A stretch of DNA of 19,284 nt from Candidatus Woesearchaeota archaeon (GTDB lineage Archaea > Nanobdellota > Nanobdellia > Woesearchaeales > WJKV01), in the NCBI GenBank assembly GCA_019323355.1, contig JAHWHI010000054.1, positions 1-19,284 on the forward strand, written 5' to 3'. Shown one piece after another: positions 1-8,125 of this stretch. The translations under genes were made by a program, and so were the position numbers. The notes below the pieces were generated by a model. That model made no database searches, was not told the DNA's origin, and was given only the letters and a program-made list of their open reading frames with translations. How positions within the stretch are numbered: the stretch's first letter is position 1; each line of letters begins with the position of its first letter.

Positions 1-660
1 ATCAGAATAAATTCAAGATCAATAGAACGGATAATCTGGATTATAGTTGTTATATTGCTTATAGTTGGTATAAGTTACATGTACTTCTCGGGTTTTGGCT
101 GCGATGCAGTGCCAAAAGAAAAAGTGGTTGACAAAGAACCTGCAGTAGTAGAGCCAGAAGAGACAATAGATGATACAGAACCAGTAGTAGAAGCGCCAGA
201 TGAAGAGACAGAACCTGAACCAGAGGCAGAAGAAGAGCCGCCAGCAGAAGAAACAGGAGACTCCACAGTATCAACACTTCCAGAAGGGCAGCTGACATTC
301 ACTGTTGACGATCCGATTAAGATAAAGAACACAATGCTCCTAAGAAAGGACAGCCAGTACGAAGTTCGTGGTGAAGATTATGCAAAACTTACAGCAATAT
401 ACTTCAAGATCGACAACAACAAAAAGAGTTTCATCCCAAAGATAGAAGTTTATGTGTATGACACAGATGACAACAAAGAGGATTACAAAGAGATTCTTAC
501 TTTCACAACAATGATTGGAAAAGGAGAAGTATTCGAGAAAGTCGAGCGTGTCAATATAGGATTCAATGATATCAACAGCTCAAAGACATTTGAAGTATAC
601 CTAAGGGACGAGCTAGGGACACAATTAGGAAAATACAAAAAAATAATGACACTCAACTGA
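1..660 (+). CDS. Membrane-anchored Glu/Pro-rich protein, 5' truncated
   Basis: The frame is open from base 1 with no stop upstream, so the gene begins before the window; 219 residues are visible. A hydrophobic segment near the visible N-terminus (IIWIIVVILLIVGISYMYF) is followed by a Gly-Phe-Gly-Cys, so this is a membrane anchor or possibly a lipoprotein-type signal. Next come about 60 residues very rich in Glu, Pro, Asp and Thr, a flexible acidic linker, and then a C-terminal domain of about 120 residues with alternating polar/hydrophobic strands that looks like a beta-sandwich. It is probably an extracellular anchored domain. I do not recognise the family. A TTG at 55 could be read as a start but lies inside the hydrophobic stretch. 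It converges on the VWA gene and overlaps it by 8 nt. Confidence 0.7.
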   Translation: MRINSRSIERIIWIIVVILLIVGISYMYFSGFGCDAVPKEKVVDKEPAVVEPEETIDDTEPVVEAPDEETEPEPEAEEEPPAEETGDSTVSTLPEGQLTFTVDDPIKIKNTMLLRKDSQYEVRGEDYAKLTAIYFKIDNNKKSFIPKIEVYVYDTDDNKEDYKEILTFTTMIGKGEVFEKVERVNIGFNDINSSKTFEVYLRDELGTQLGKYKKIMTLN

Positions 661-1831
661 TTGAGTAATAGTCTTCTATTATTATCTTGTCAAGGTCTTC
701 TACATTCTTTGTAATATATAACCTGCCTTTTCCGACCTCAGCGATTTTCTGCGCAAATTTCTTTCCTTTTGCATCAAGATTTAAGCCAATTACAGTGACT
801 GTTATTCCGAACGCAGCTGCGAGGCTCACTGCTTCTAGAGTTTCTTTTTCAGGGTCCTCCCCTGTTGTCGGAAGTGCATCTGTCAGCAAAACAAGATGTT
901 TTGTTATGTTCTGTGAAGAGAATAATGCGATCGCTTCTTTGATTGTCAGTACAAAATCAGTCTGTCCCGCTGACTGGATCTGGGCAACCATGCGGAGGAT
1001 AGAATCAAATTCATATGTTGGATTAAGGGAAGACTTGACTTCCTCTCCAAAGACGATGACCCCTACTTTATCGTGCTGTTCAAGAGCCCTAAAAGCAAGA
1101 GCTACACCAGCTTTTTTCGCAGCTTCTATTTTATCCCCTTTCATCGACGCAGAAGCGTCAAGTGCATAGACAACCTCAATCTCTCCTTTGCTTTCTCGAA
1201 GATTTACTTTCAGGTCAGGAACAAGAACTGTATCATGCTTCCGGCGTATTGCTGTTCGCACAGACTTCTGGATAGATAGATCACGGTAACGGTCTCCTTT
1301 TGCAAAGCTCCGTATATCTGTCCGTGTTCCATGCTTGTCAGGCTCGCGATGCAATTTTTCGCCAAGCCTGCCAGCAGGAGTAAGATTATCAAGCTCCTTG
1401 ATATAAAGCACAAGAGCAGCCATTTCAATACCTTTTCCAGTTATTTGGTTGTTCTTGTCAAGAAAACCTTTCTCGCGCAAAGTCTTGAGCTTGTCCTCAA
1501 CTTTCTCCCGCAGTTCCTTCTGGAACTCCGGCACCTTTATATTTTTCTCGACAAATTTTGGGTCATATCCTGAAAGTCTCTGGATAAGCCTTTCACCAAA
1601 CAATTTTTTTGCAAGAGAATAATTATTCACTAACTTTTCAAACATCATATCAGGCATAAAACCAGACATTCCCTGATTGAATGCGTTTTCAATTAATTTT
1701 CCGTCCTCGATCTGGGAAGCATCATTCTCTATGACGCTTTTCATCAGTTCCGAGCCAAAACCGAGTTTTCCTGATAGCTCTTCAGCTTCTGAGAATTGCT
1801 CAACCTCTACCTGCTCATGCTCACCCCTCAC
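653..1831 (-). CDS. VWA-domain protein, partner of MoxR ATPase
   Basis: About 392 residues. The N-terminal half is helical and charged. The C-terminal half is a von Willebrand factor A domain with an intact MIDAS motif DASAS at about residues 225-229, a downstream Gly-Gln-Thr-Asp and a Leu-Thr-Asp-Ala strand end. This is the layout of VWA proteins related to magnesium chelatase subunit D / CoxE, which act with a MoxR ATPase to insert metals or remodel proteins. I chose the GTG at 1831, 11 nt inside the end of the ATPase gene, because a GAGG lies 6 nt upstream; the frame stays open to 1900, but that start would overlap the ATPase by 80 nt. The tight overlap implies translational coupling. The client is unknown, and there are no chlorophyll or cobalamin genes in view. 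Confidence 0.85.
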   Translation of the reverse strand: MRGEHEQVEVEQFSEAEELSGKLGFGSELMKSVIENDASQIEDGKLIENAFNQGMSGFMPDMMFEKLVNNYSLAKKLFGERLIQRLSGYDPKFVEKNIKVPEFQKELREKVEDKLKTLREKGFLDKNNQITGKGIEMAALVLYIKELDNLTPAGRLGEKLHREPDKHGTRTDIRSFAKGDRYRDLSIQKSVRTAIRRKHDTVLVPDLKVNLRESKGEIEVVYALDASASMKGDKIEAAKKAGVALAFRALEQHDKVGVIVFGEEVKSSLNPTYEFDSILRMVAQIQSAGQTDFVLTIKEAIALFSSQNITKHLVLLTDALPTTGEDPEKETLEAVSLAAAFGITVTVIGLNLDAKGKKFAQKIAEVGKGRLYITKNVEDLDKIIIEDYYSIS

Positions 1832-2867
1832 CTCCTTCCTCAAAGTCTTTGCCGTACTGGGCGTACTGGCTGTTGCTCTCGATAAATTTCTTGAACTCAC
1901 CCTTGAGGAATTCGTTCACATCCTGCAGGTATTTAACAGAAGGCTTCAGTGTCAGCCTGTGCCTTAGCACAGAGATCAAACTTGATTTTATATCATTGAA
2001 CACTACTTTTTTTCTGCCGTCGATCACAGCGTTCGACTGTGCACGCTCATAAAGCCCAAGTGTCGCACGGACAGAAGGTTTTCTCTCCACATCCTTGCTT
2101 CTCCGCAAGGTGCGGAGGAATTCAATCATCATGTCAAGCAATTGCTGCGGAAACTCAACTTCAAGTTTCTCGCCGTGTTTTGAGACGATCTCTTGTTCGA
2201 TCTTCTTTGTTTCAGGATATCCCATATAGACAAGATCAAACCTGTCAAGAAAAACATCAGACAACTTTTCTGTGCCCGCATAATCTTCTGGATTCATTGT
2301 GCCGATAAAGATAAAATCAGCTGGAAGATCAACAGTATAGCTTCCGATAGTTGCAGAACCTTCCTCAAGAACCTGCAAAAGCGCGTTCTGCAGTTTCTCT
2401 GGACATCGGTTCAGCTCGTCAAAGAATAGGACACCTCGGTTTGCCTTGAATATTTTTCCAGGCGTGAAAGCCTCTACAGACAAAGCTCCGAATTTTAGCG
2501 CTTTTATCGGATCAATATCTCCAAGAAGATCCTCTGATGTCAGGTCAGGGCTTCCCTGCACACGTATGAACCGTTTTATTCCTGGAATCTTCTCTGTCTC
2601 GTATTTTTTCTTTGCCTTGCACGCAGGACATAACGGTGTATCAGGGGTGCAGTGGTAATCGCATCCTTTCACAACCTCGATCTCAGGAAGCAGAGCAGCA
2701 ATATTTTTCGCAAGTGTTGTCTTTCCAATGCCAGGCGGCCCGACAACAATAAGATGACGTTGTACTAGAAGGGCGGATTTCAGTTGCTTTTTGATATTAT
2801 CCTGGCCCAGAATCCAGTCGAACTGGGATTTAAGTAATATGTTCTTGAGTTGGGTTGTTAGTTTCAT
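1821..2867 (-). CDS. MoxR-family AAA+ ATPase with Cys cluster (ChlI/BchI-like)
   Basis: 348 residues. Walker A GPPGIGKT is at 43-50, Walker B VLFFDE at about 146-151, sensor 1 around IGTMNPED (189-196), and a conserved Asp-Arg-Phe (208-210) gives the likely arginine finger. The pattern matches MoxR/magnesium-chelatase-I ATPases. Between Walker A and Walker B lies a four-cysteine cluster (Cys69, 73, 80, 83; CxxxC-x6-CxxC) that looks metal-binding; similar insertions are known to me in archaeal chelatase-like ATPases. The ATG at 2867 is preferred over an upstream TTG at 2882 because GAGGTG sits 5 nt before it. It is the first gene of a two-gene unit with the VWA protein and probably forms a hexamer that drives it. 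A TATA box at 2918-2927 predicts a leader of about 29 nt. Confidence 0.9.
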   Translation of the reverse strand: MKLTTQLKNILLKSQFDWILGQDNIKKQLKSALLVQRHLIVVGPPGIGKTTLAKNIAALLPEIEVVKGCDYHCTPDTPLCPACKAKKKYETEKIPGIKRFIRVQGSPDLTSEDLLGDIDPIKALKFGALSVEAFTPGKIFKANRGVLFFDELNRCPEKLQNALLQVLEEGSATIGSYTVDLPADFIFIGTMNPEDYAGTEKLSDVFLDRFDLVYMGYPETKKIEQEIVSKHGEKLEVEFPQQLLDMMIEFLRTLRRSKDVERKPSVRATLGLYERAQSNAVIDGRKKVVFNDIKSSLISVLRHRLTLKPSVKYLQDVNEFLKGEFKKFIESNSQYAQYGKDFEEGGEG

Positions 2868-2917
2868 TTTGGCACCTCGCAAGTATGGGAATATACAGAT
2901 GTTTTAAATCGTCCGGG

Positions 2918-2927
2918 ATTTATAAAG
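2918..2927 (-). promoter_or_regulatory. TATA box for MoxR-VWA operon
   Basis: On the minus strand this reads CTTTATAAAT. With about 30 nt to the start site, transcription would begin near 2896 and give a 29-nt leader holding the GAGGTG ribosome site. A weaker TTTAAAAC nearer the gene (about 2902-2909) is an alternative. Confidence 0.55.
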
Positions 2928-2950
2928 ATTACGTGCCGGCATTAGATTAA

Positions 2951-2960
2951 TTTTATATAT
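2951..2960 (+). promoter_or_regulatory. TATA box for transporter/pgk operon
   Basis: TTTTATATAT lies 30 nt before the ATG at 2982, so the message would begin at or near the start codon (leaderless). No Shine-Dalgarno is seen before this ATG, in agreement. It sits back to back with the MoxR promoter. Confidence 0.65.
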
Positions 2961-2981
2961 ACACCAGCTTCTTCTTTTAGC

Positions 2982-3401
2982 ATGAAGACAAAGCTTTGGG
3001 CAATATTGATCATGATTCTTTGTACATTGTTCACAGCAATCGGCCAGGTTTTCCAGAAATCAGGTGCGAATGGAGATTTCAGGCTTTTGCTCGACACAGT
3101 TCTTTCTCAGGGAATCCTTGATAGTATAGGCCAGATCTTTACAAACCCCGTATTTTTTCCGATCATTTTTGTTTTCATCGGTTTTGCACTTTTCGGTATT
3201 GGCTGGATCCTGATGATAATCTCTTTCAAGGGCGGGGAACTTTCAGTTCTTTATCCAATATATGCGGTTAATTACATCTGGGTCTCGATTCTTGCAGTGC
3301 AGGTCTTTGGAGAGATCTTCAATATATGGAAAATCTTAGGAATTTTCGCAATAGTCCTGGGAATAGCTTTGATAGGAATAGGAGGTAGACATGGCAACTG
3401 A
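2982..3401 (+). CDS. 4-TM SMR/EamA-like transporter subunit 1
   Basis: 139 residues with about four membrane segments, a Gly-Gln-Val-Phe-Gln-Lys (about 21-26) at the end of helix 1, and the repeated Tyr-Pro-Ile / Phe-Gly-Glu / Leu-Gly-Ile pattern of small multidrug resistance and EamA half-transporters. It overlaps the next gene, a second such protein, by 11 nt, so the two probably form a heterodimer, as in ArnE/ArnF or EbrA/EbrB pairs. The membrane Glu of EmrE (Glu14) seems to be Thr18 here, which argues against a classical proton-coupled multidrug pump and for a lipid-linked sugar or other substrate. A loop of roughly 25-30 extra residues separates helices 1 and 2. Substrate unknown. Probably leaderless. 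Confidence 0.8.
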   Translation: MKTKLWAILIMILCTLFTAIGQVFQKSGANGDFRLLLDTVLSQGILDSIGQIFTNPVFFPIIFVFIGFALFGIGWILMIISFKGGELSVLYPIYAVNYIWVSILAVQVFGEIFNIWKILGIFAIVLGIALIGIGGRHGN

Positions 3402-3744
3402 ATGGTTTGCAATAATTATTGCATTGGTATGTGCATTCGTCGCATCATTTGCCCAGTTGTTATTCAAGAAAGGTTCTGAAGACATGACAATTAAGTTATG
3501 GCAGCTTCTTAAATCAAAAAATCTTGTCATAGGAGTGATAATCTATATCATAGTTACACTTTTCGGCCTGGTCGCATATCATTATGGGGATCTTTCAGTA
3601 ATTTATCCATTGATCGCGACAAGTTTCATCTGGGTCGCGTTATTATCAAAAAAATATTTAAATGAAAACATCAACATATGGAAATGGTTGGGCATTGCAT
3701 CCATCATAATCGGAATCGCACTGATCGGTTTTGGCGCAATGTAA
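3391..3744 (+). CDS. 4-TM SMR/EamA-like transporter subunit 2
   Basis: 117 residues, four predicted helices; the helix-1 end reads Ala-Gln-Leu-Leu-Phe-Lys-Lys-Gly, close to ArnE/ArnF- and EamA-type halves. GGAGGT at 3381-3386, inside the upstream gene and 4 nt before the ATG, fixes the start and couples translation. The position of the EmrE Glu14 appears to be Ala18. It is similar to its upstream neighbour but lacks that protein's long first loop, so a duplicated and diverged pair is likely. It is followed after 21 nt by phosphoglycerate kinase in the same operon. Confidence 0.82.
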   Translation: MATEWFAIIIALVCAFVASFAQLLFKKGSEDMTIKLWQLLKSKNLVIGVIIYIIVTLFGLVAYHYGDLSVIYPLIATSFIWVALLSKKYLNENINIWKWLGIASIIIGIALIGFGAM

Positions 3745-3765
3745 AAGATAAAAAAAAGAGGTAAG

Positions 3766-4830
3766 ATGGAATCATTTAACACCCTAAGAGATATAGATTT
3801 CAAAGACAAGAGAGTTCTAGTTCGTGTTGACTTCAATGTCCCGATTGAAAAGAATAAAATCGCAGACGACACAAAGATAAGAGCAGCTCTTCCTACAATC
3901 AAGGCAATTCTAAAGCAAAAGCCAGAAAAAATCATTCTCATGAGCCATCTTGGCAGGCCAGGCGGGAAAAAAGTCAAAAGCTTGAACATGGACAAGGTTG
4001 CAAAGAAACTTTCAACCTTGCTGAAGAAAAAAATAAAGAAAGTGGACAAGTGCTTTGGCATTGACATCCAGAAAATAAAAGAAGATATTATCATGCTCGA
4101 AAACCTCAGGTTCTATCCAGAAGAAGAGAAAAACTCCCCTGCATTTGCAAAAAAAATTGCAGATCTTGGAGATGTTTATGTGAATGATGCTTTTGCAGTC
4201 TGCCATCGGGAGCATGCTTCTGTTTCAGCAATCACAAACTTCCTCCCTTCTTGTGCCGGCCTGCTCCTTGAGAAGGAATTGAAGATGTACCAGATCATAG
4301 AAAAAGCAAGACGGCCTTTCATCGTGATCATCGGAGGTGCAAAATTAGAGACGAAAATTCCTTTGATAAAAGCTTTTGTCAAGAAGGCTGATTACATACT
4401 GTTGGGAAGCTCGACCGGAAAGCATGTGCTTGACAAGCCAGAGAACAGGTGGATGCTGGATAACAAAAAGATAATTTTCCCAGAAGATTACATAAAGGAT
4501 CTTGACATCGGAAAAAAGACAATCAAAAATTATACTTATTTGATCTCGACTGCAAACACGATCTGCTGGAACGGTCCCCTAGGGATGTTTGAGAAGAAAA
4601 AATACGAACAAGGGACACGAGCTGTTGCAAAAGCCATTGCCAGAAACAAGAGGGCAACAACTTTGATCGGCGGCGGATCCACAGAACAGGCAGCAAAAAA
4701 ATACAGTATCATGAAAAAAGTAACGCATGTCTCAACAGGAGGGGGCGCTTCTCTTCTTGTCTGGCAGGGTGCAGAACTGCCTGGTGTAAAGGCCCTTCAG
4801 CAAAGTTACAGGAGACAGCAACATTTATAA
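3766..4830 (+). CDS. pgk: Phosphoglycerate kinase, short form
   Basis: Interconverts 1,3-bisphosphoglycerate + ADP and 3-phosphoglycerate + ATP in central glycolysis. Family motifs are all visible: RVDFNVP (20-26), SHLGRP (60-65), ENLRF (112-116), NDAF (140-143), HREHAS (147-152), GGAK (190-193), WNGPLGMFE (268-276), GGGSTE (302-307) and STGGGAS (323-329). At 354 residues it is clearly shorter than the usual 390-415; the missing part lies in the nucleotide-binding lobe between GGAK and WNGP, about 75 residues here. Catalytic and nucleotide-contact motifs remain, so I expect activity. A GAGGT site precedes the ATG by 4 nt. It is third in the transporter operon. A short Gln/Arg tail follows the usual end. 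Confidence 0.95.
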   Translation: MESFNTLRDIDFKDKRVLVRVDFNVPIEKNKIADDTKIRAALPTIKAILKQKPEKIILMSHLGRPGGKKVKSLNMDKVAKKLSTLLKKKIKKVDKCFGIDIQKIKEDIIMLENLRFYPEEEKNSPAFAKKIADLGDVYVNDAFAVCHREHASVSAITNFLPSCAGLLLEKELKMYQIIEKARRPFIVIIGGAKLETKIPLIKAFVKKADYILLGSSTGKHVLDKPENRWMLDNKKIIFPEDYIKDLDIGKKTIKNYTYLISTANTICWNGPLGMFEKKKYEQGTRAVAKAIARNKRATTLIGGGSTEQAAKKYSIMKKVTHVSTGGGASLLVWQGAELPGVKALQQSYRRQQHL

Positions 4831-4832
4831 AG
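4824..4832 (+). promoter_or_regulatory. TATA box for antiporter gene
   Basis: TTTATAAAG overlaps the stop codon of pgk. Transcription would begin near 4854, leaving a leader of about 14 nt that carries GAGG at 4857-4860 before the ATG at 4868. The antiporter can therefore be made separately from the upstream operon. Confidence 0.5.
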
Positions 4833-4867
4833 CTAAGAGTATTTGATTTCTAAAAAGAGGATGAGGA

Positions 4868-6595
4868 ATGGAACAGGTTTTTTTAGCCCTTGCAGTCATA
4901 ATAATAACAGCCGCTGTTGTTGGATACATAGCTAGACTTCTGAAACAGCCTTTGATTCCTGCATATGTTGTTACTGGTTTGATCCTGGGACCTACTGGTC
5001 TCGCAGCACTAGGAGGAATTTTTCCAAGCACAGCAGGATTACTGTCATTTTTCACATTAAGCAACGACGCTGTCATCAGGACAATGTCTGAGATAGGTAT
5101 TGCTTTCCTTCTTTTCATTGTGGGATTGGAGATGGACTTCAAGAAGATCCGCACTGTCTCACTGGTCTGCTCGCTCGGAGGAACAATACAGATCGCTGTT
5201 CTTTTCGGACTAGGTTTTTTCATTGCGTTATTGCTGGGATCTTTCAAGATACAGGCAGTCTATCTTGGTTTGATCGTGGCGTTCAGTTCAACAGCCATAG
5301 TTGTCAAGCTTCTCTCAGATAAAAGAGAGATAGACACACTGCATGGAAGGATTATCATAGGGATACTGCTTATGGAAGATTTTTTCGCAATACTTGCTCT
5401 CTCGTTGCTGGCAACAATAGATACATTCACATTATCAACTTTTGGCTTGTCAATGCTGAAGGCAGGAGTCTTGTTCGGTGTTGCCATCCTCATGTCAAAA
5501 TTCATCTTCCCGCGCATGTTCAAGTTCGCTGCAAAAAGCCAGGAATTACTGTTCATGGTCTCTCTTGCAGTATGCTTTATCTTTGCCATTGCATTCAGCA
5601 CAATCGGTTTCTCAATAATAATCGGAGCTTTTGTGGCAGGACTTGCGCTAGGAAACCTTGACTACAGCCTTGAGATAATAAGCCGGGTAAAACCACTGAA
5701 AGATTTTTTTGTCCTTATCTTTTTCACGTCATTAGGGCTCCAGCTCTCGCTAAGCTCGTTCAAGACAGTATGGATCGCTCTTCCAATCTTCATTGGCATC
5801 ATAATACTGCTGAAACCATTCCTCATCCAGCTGAATTGTGCCCTTTTCGGGTACAAGAAGAAAGTTGGATTTATGACTGCAGTAAACATGTCTCAGGTGG
5901 GCGAGTTTTCCCTGATTATAATTAGTCAGGGAATGCTCCTGGGACACATCAAAGAAGAGATCTTCTCGTTGGCAATGATAATCGCCCTTGTCACAATAAC
6001 ATTGACAGCATATCTTTCAAAATACGATCAAAGCTTATATAAAAAATTCTCAAGGACACTGTCGATATTCGACAAGGCAAACCCGATACATCATCTGGAA
6101 TACCTTCCAGACGAAAAAAGATATGATGTTATCCTCTGCGGATACAATCGGATTGGATATTCCGTCTACAAGGCGCTGAGAAAGATGAAAAAGAATGTCT
6201 TGCTGATAGATTTCAATCCAGAAACTATCAGAGAGTGCATAAAGAAAAAGATGCACTGCCTCTACGGAGATGTCGGAGACATGGAAGTCATCGATCACAT
6301 GAATCTTCCGACTGCAAAAATATTAATCTCGACAATCCCGGATTTTTATGATAACAAACTTCTTCTGAAACGGGCAAAGACAGAGAATCCTGCGATAAAT
6401 GTGTTTGTGACAGCGCACGAAGTGGACGACGCACTAAAACTTTACGAGATGGGCGCAGACTATGTAATCATGCCGCATGTTCTCGGCGGAAAATATGTCT
6501 CCTTGATCATAGATTCAACAAAAAAGATGCACGATCTTGTCAATAGAAAAGTAGAGCATATAATCGAGCTTAAGAGACGCCACGGATACCACTAG
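4868..6595 (+). CDS. CPA2 (Kef-type) cation/proton antiporter with TrkA-N domain
   Basis: 575 residues. Residues 1-385 form about a dozen membrane helices of the Na+/H+ exchanger superfamily, with STAIVVKLL (141-149), a Glu-Asp pair in a helix (170-171) and SQVGEFS (342-348), all typical of KefB/KefC/YbaL relatives. After a linker, residues 419 onward form a Rossmann RCK/TrkA-N domain with a GYNRIG nucleotide loop (425-430) and Leu-Leu-Ile-Asp-Phe after it, so dinucleotide control of potassium or sodium exchange is likely. No TrkA-C domain follows. Its role would be ion and pH homeostasis in the cytoplasmic membrane. The exact ion cannot be told. It converges on the PfkB kinase with a 4-nt overlap. 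Confidence 0.92.
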   Translation: MEQVFLALAVIIITAAVVGYIARLLKQPLIPAYVVTGLILGPTGLAALGGIFPSTAGLLSFFTLSNDAVIRTMSEIGIAFLLFIVGLEMDFKKIRTVSLVCSLGGTIQIAVLFGLGFFIALLLGSFKIQAVYLGLIVAFSSTAIVVKLLSDKREIDTLHGRIIIGILLMEDFFAILALSLLATIDTFTLSTFGLSMLKAGVLFGVAILMSKFIFPRMFKFAAKSQELLFMVSLAVCFIFAIAFSTIGFSIIIGAFVAGLALGNLDYSLEIISRVKPLKDFFVLIFFTSLGLQLSLSSFKTVWIALPIFIGIIILLKPFLIQLNCALFGYKKKVGFMTAVNMSQVGEFSLIIISQGMLLGHIKEEIFSLAMIIALVTITLTAYLSKYDQSLYKKFSRTLSIFDKANPIHHLEYLPDEKRYDVILCGYNRIGYSVYKALRKMKKNVLLIDFNPETIRECIKKKMHCLYGDVGDMEVIDHMNLPTAKILISTIPDFYDNKLLLKRAKTENPAINVFVTAHEVDDALKLYEMGADYVIMPHVLGGKYVSLIIDSTKKMHDLVNRKVEHIIELKRRHGYH

Positions 6596-7551
6596 AATCT
6601 GGTTATCTTTGCAGGCTTTTTCTTTATTATATTTTTTATCTCAGCAAGAGTGAGCAATTTTTCTTTTGCACCGTAATGCGTCAGCACTGACTCTGCTTCT
6701 GCCTGCCCCATCTGCAGGGCATATCTTAAATCTTTATGTCTGATAATGCCTGCTACAAAACCAGAGGCAAACGCATCCCCAGCGCCAGTAGCCTCGATGA
6801 TTTTCAATTTTCTCGCATAAACATGAAGCCTTTCCTTTCCATTGCTGGCATACGCTCCGTTCTTTGAATCAGTTACAACAACAGTTCCAGGCCCAAACTT
6901 ATGCAATTCTTTTATCTGTTCTGGAACTTTAGATTTTTTTGTCAGGGCTTTTGCTTCTTCCTTATTCATAATGATGATATCAGCGCACTTCAGCATCGGA
7001 GCAAGAAACTTCTTCCCTTTTTTCGCTAGATACAGGGACATGTTCATTGCAACAGGAATCTTCTTTTGTTTCGCATGCTTGGCAATAACATATTGTGTCT
7101 TGTAAGCCTGGTCAAGCATTGTTCCAAAATAAAAGAGCTTTGTTTTCAGCCTAGAAAACTTAATATCAGAACTCCGAAGATCATTATTAGATCCTTTGAA
7201 AGCAAGTATCGTCCTGTCGTGCCCTTTTGCATCTAGTATCACAGAGTATCCGCTCCGTCCTCGCTTTACAGCAAGTGACGTATTGACTTTATCTTTTTTC
7301 ATAGAATCAAGGAGAGTCAATGTATGCTCATCGTCTCCTAGGTTTCCGATATAACCTGTCCGAAATCCAAAACGAGAAAACGCAGAAGCAGTGTTGCTTC
7401 CACCGCCCCCAGTACTGACACGCATATCCTCGATAAGAATCTTGGAGCCAAACGGCACCAGCACTTTATCTTTTTTTCCATGGAATAATTTGTTCTCAGT
7501 GTCAACAAATACATCGATTGTCGCTGAACCGATACAGATTATGTCAAACAT
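6592..7551 (-). CDS. PfkB-family carbohydrate/nucleoside kinase
   Basis: 319 residues with both PfkB signatures: an N-terminal GGGGSNTA (48-55) and C-terminal GAGDAF (256-261), whose Asp259 is the expected catalytic base. Asn-Lys-Glu-Glu at 196-199 matches the Mg-binding NxxE. The enzyme would transfer the ATP gamma-phosphate to a sugar or nucleoside hydroxyl. Ribokinase, adenosine/nucleoside kinase and sugar-1-phosphate kinases share this fold, and the sequence does not let me choose; ribokinase/nucleoside kinase is the best guess. The ATG lies 3 nt after the stop of the PLDc_N gene, with AGGT over that stop, so the pair is co-transcribed and coupled. Its 3' end overlaps the antiporter by 4 nt. 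Confidence 0.9.
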   Translation of the reverse strand: MFDIICIGSATIDVFVDTENKLFHGKKDKVLVPFGSKILIEDMRVSTGGGGSNTASAFSRFGFRTGYIGNLGDDEHTLTLLDSMKKDKVNTSLAVKRGRSGYSVILDAKGHDRTILAFKGSNNDLRSSDIKFSRLKTKLFYFGTMLDQAYKTQYVIAKHAKQKKIPVAMNMSLYLAKKGKKFLAPMLKCADIIIMNKEEAKALTKKSKVPEQIKELHKFGPGTVVVTDSKNGAYASNGKERLHVYARKLKIIEATGAGDAFASGFVAGIIRHKDLRYALQMGQAEAESVLTHYGAKEKLLTLAEIKNIIKKKPAKITRF

Positions 7552-7554
7552 GTT

Positions 7555-8076
7555 CTACCTGTGCTTTTTCGCAGGCCGTCTGATAACAAAGTAGTAGATT
7601 AGCGCTCCTATAAAACCTACGAATACTAAGACAAGTATCCATACGACTTTGTCATTGTCACCTTTGAAATCTCTTTTGACGCAGTCTATAAGCATCAAGA
7701 CCCAAAAGACGAATGCTGCGATCATGATTGCCACAATGACAAGCATAAGTATCATGTACAGCGCAATGAATCCTACAGCCGGGCCTACAACAGCAGCTGG
7801 CACAACTGGCGCGGGTTCTTCTGCAAACATCTGCTCCTCTTCTTCTGGTGTGAACTCAAAATCTAACTCATCGCCATATAGTGTTGGTTCTGGCGGTTCG
7901 ATATCTGCAGCTTCTTGCATTCCAAAATCCGCAGGCAAGGGCTCTATATCAATAAGTTCTGGCATCACCTGGTCTTCAGGTGCAAGATCAATATTGTCCA
8001 CAGCTTCCTGTGCAAAACCAGTCATTGCTAATAGTATCAAAAGAATGAATCCAAGTATAAGGAATTTTTTCATCAT
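7555..8076 (-). CDS. Secreted/membrane protein with PLDc_N-type C-terminus
   Basis: 173 residues. An N-terminal signal peptide (MMKKFLILGFILLILLAM, likely cut near Phe-Ala-Gln) is followed by about 80 acidic, Pro-rich residues. Then come a long hydrophobic helix, the short Leu-Ile-Asp-Cys-Val-Lys-Arg-Asp segment, and a second helix (WILVLVFVGFIGALIYYF) ending in Arg-Arg-Pro and a basic tail. This two-helix pattern is the PLDc_N (phospholipase D N-terminal-like) membrane module, often found alone without a catalytic domain. The function is unknown. The start is ATG 8076 or the adjacent ATG 8073; GAGGTGATC just upstream matches the archaeal anti-Shine-Dalgarno well. First gene of a unit with the PfkB kinase. 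Confidence 0.8.
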   Translation of the reverse strand: MMKKFLILGFILLILLAMTGFAQEAVDNIDLAPEDQVMPELIDIEPLPADFGMQEAADIEPPEPTLYGDELDFEFTPEEEEQMFAEEPAPVVPAAVVGPAVGFIALYMILMLVIVAIMIAAFVFWVLMLIDCVKRDFKGDNDKVVWILVLVFVGFIGALIYYFVIRRPAKKHR

Positions 8077-8109
8077 GATCACCTCTTTCTGGATGCTAAG
8101 AATTTCAGG

Positions 8110-8117
8110 TTTATAAA
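8110..8117 (-). promoter_or_regulatory. TATA box for PLDc_N-PfkB operon
   Basis: TTTATAAA on the minus strand predicts a start near 8087 and an 11-nt leader that contains the GAGGT at 8081-8085. Confidence 0.55.
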
Positions 8118-8125
8118 TATTGTTA

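Noticed and set aside
687..1169. 160-codon plus-strand ORF
   Set aside because: Antisense to the VWA gene, Ser/Phe/Cys-rich composition of a shadow frame, no promoter or ribosome site.
1832..1900. Longer start of the VWA gene at 1900
   Set aside because: Would overlap the ATPase gene by 80 nt and add a Ser/Thr-rich stretch that is its shadow frame; GTG 1831 has a placed GAGG site.
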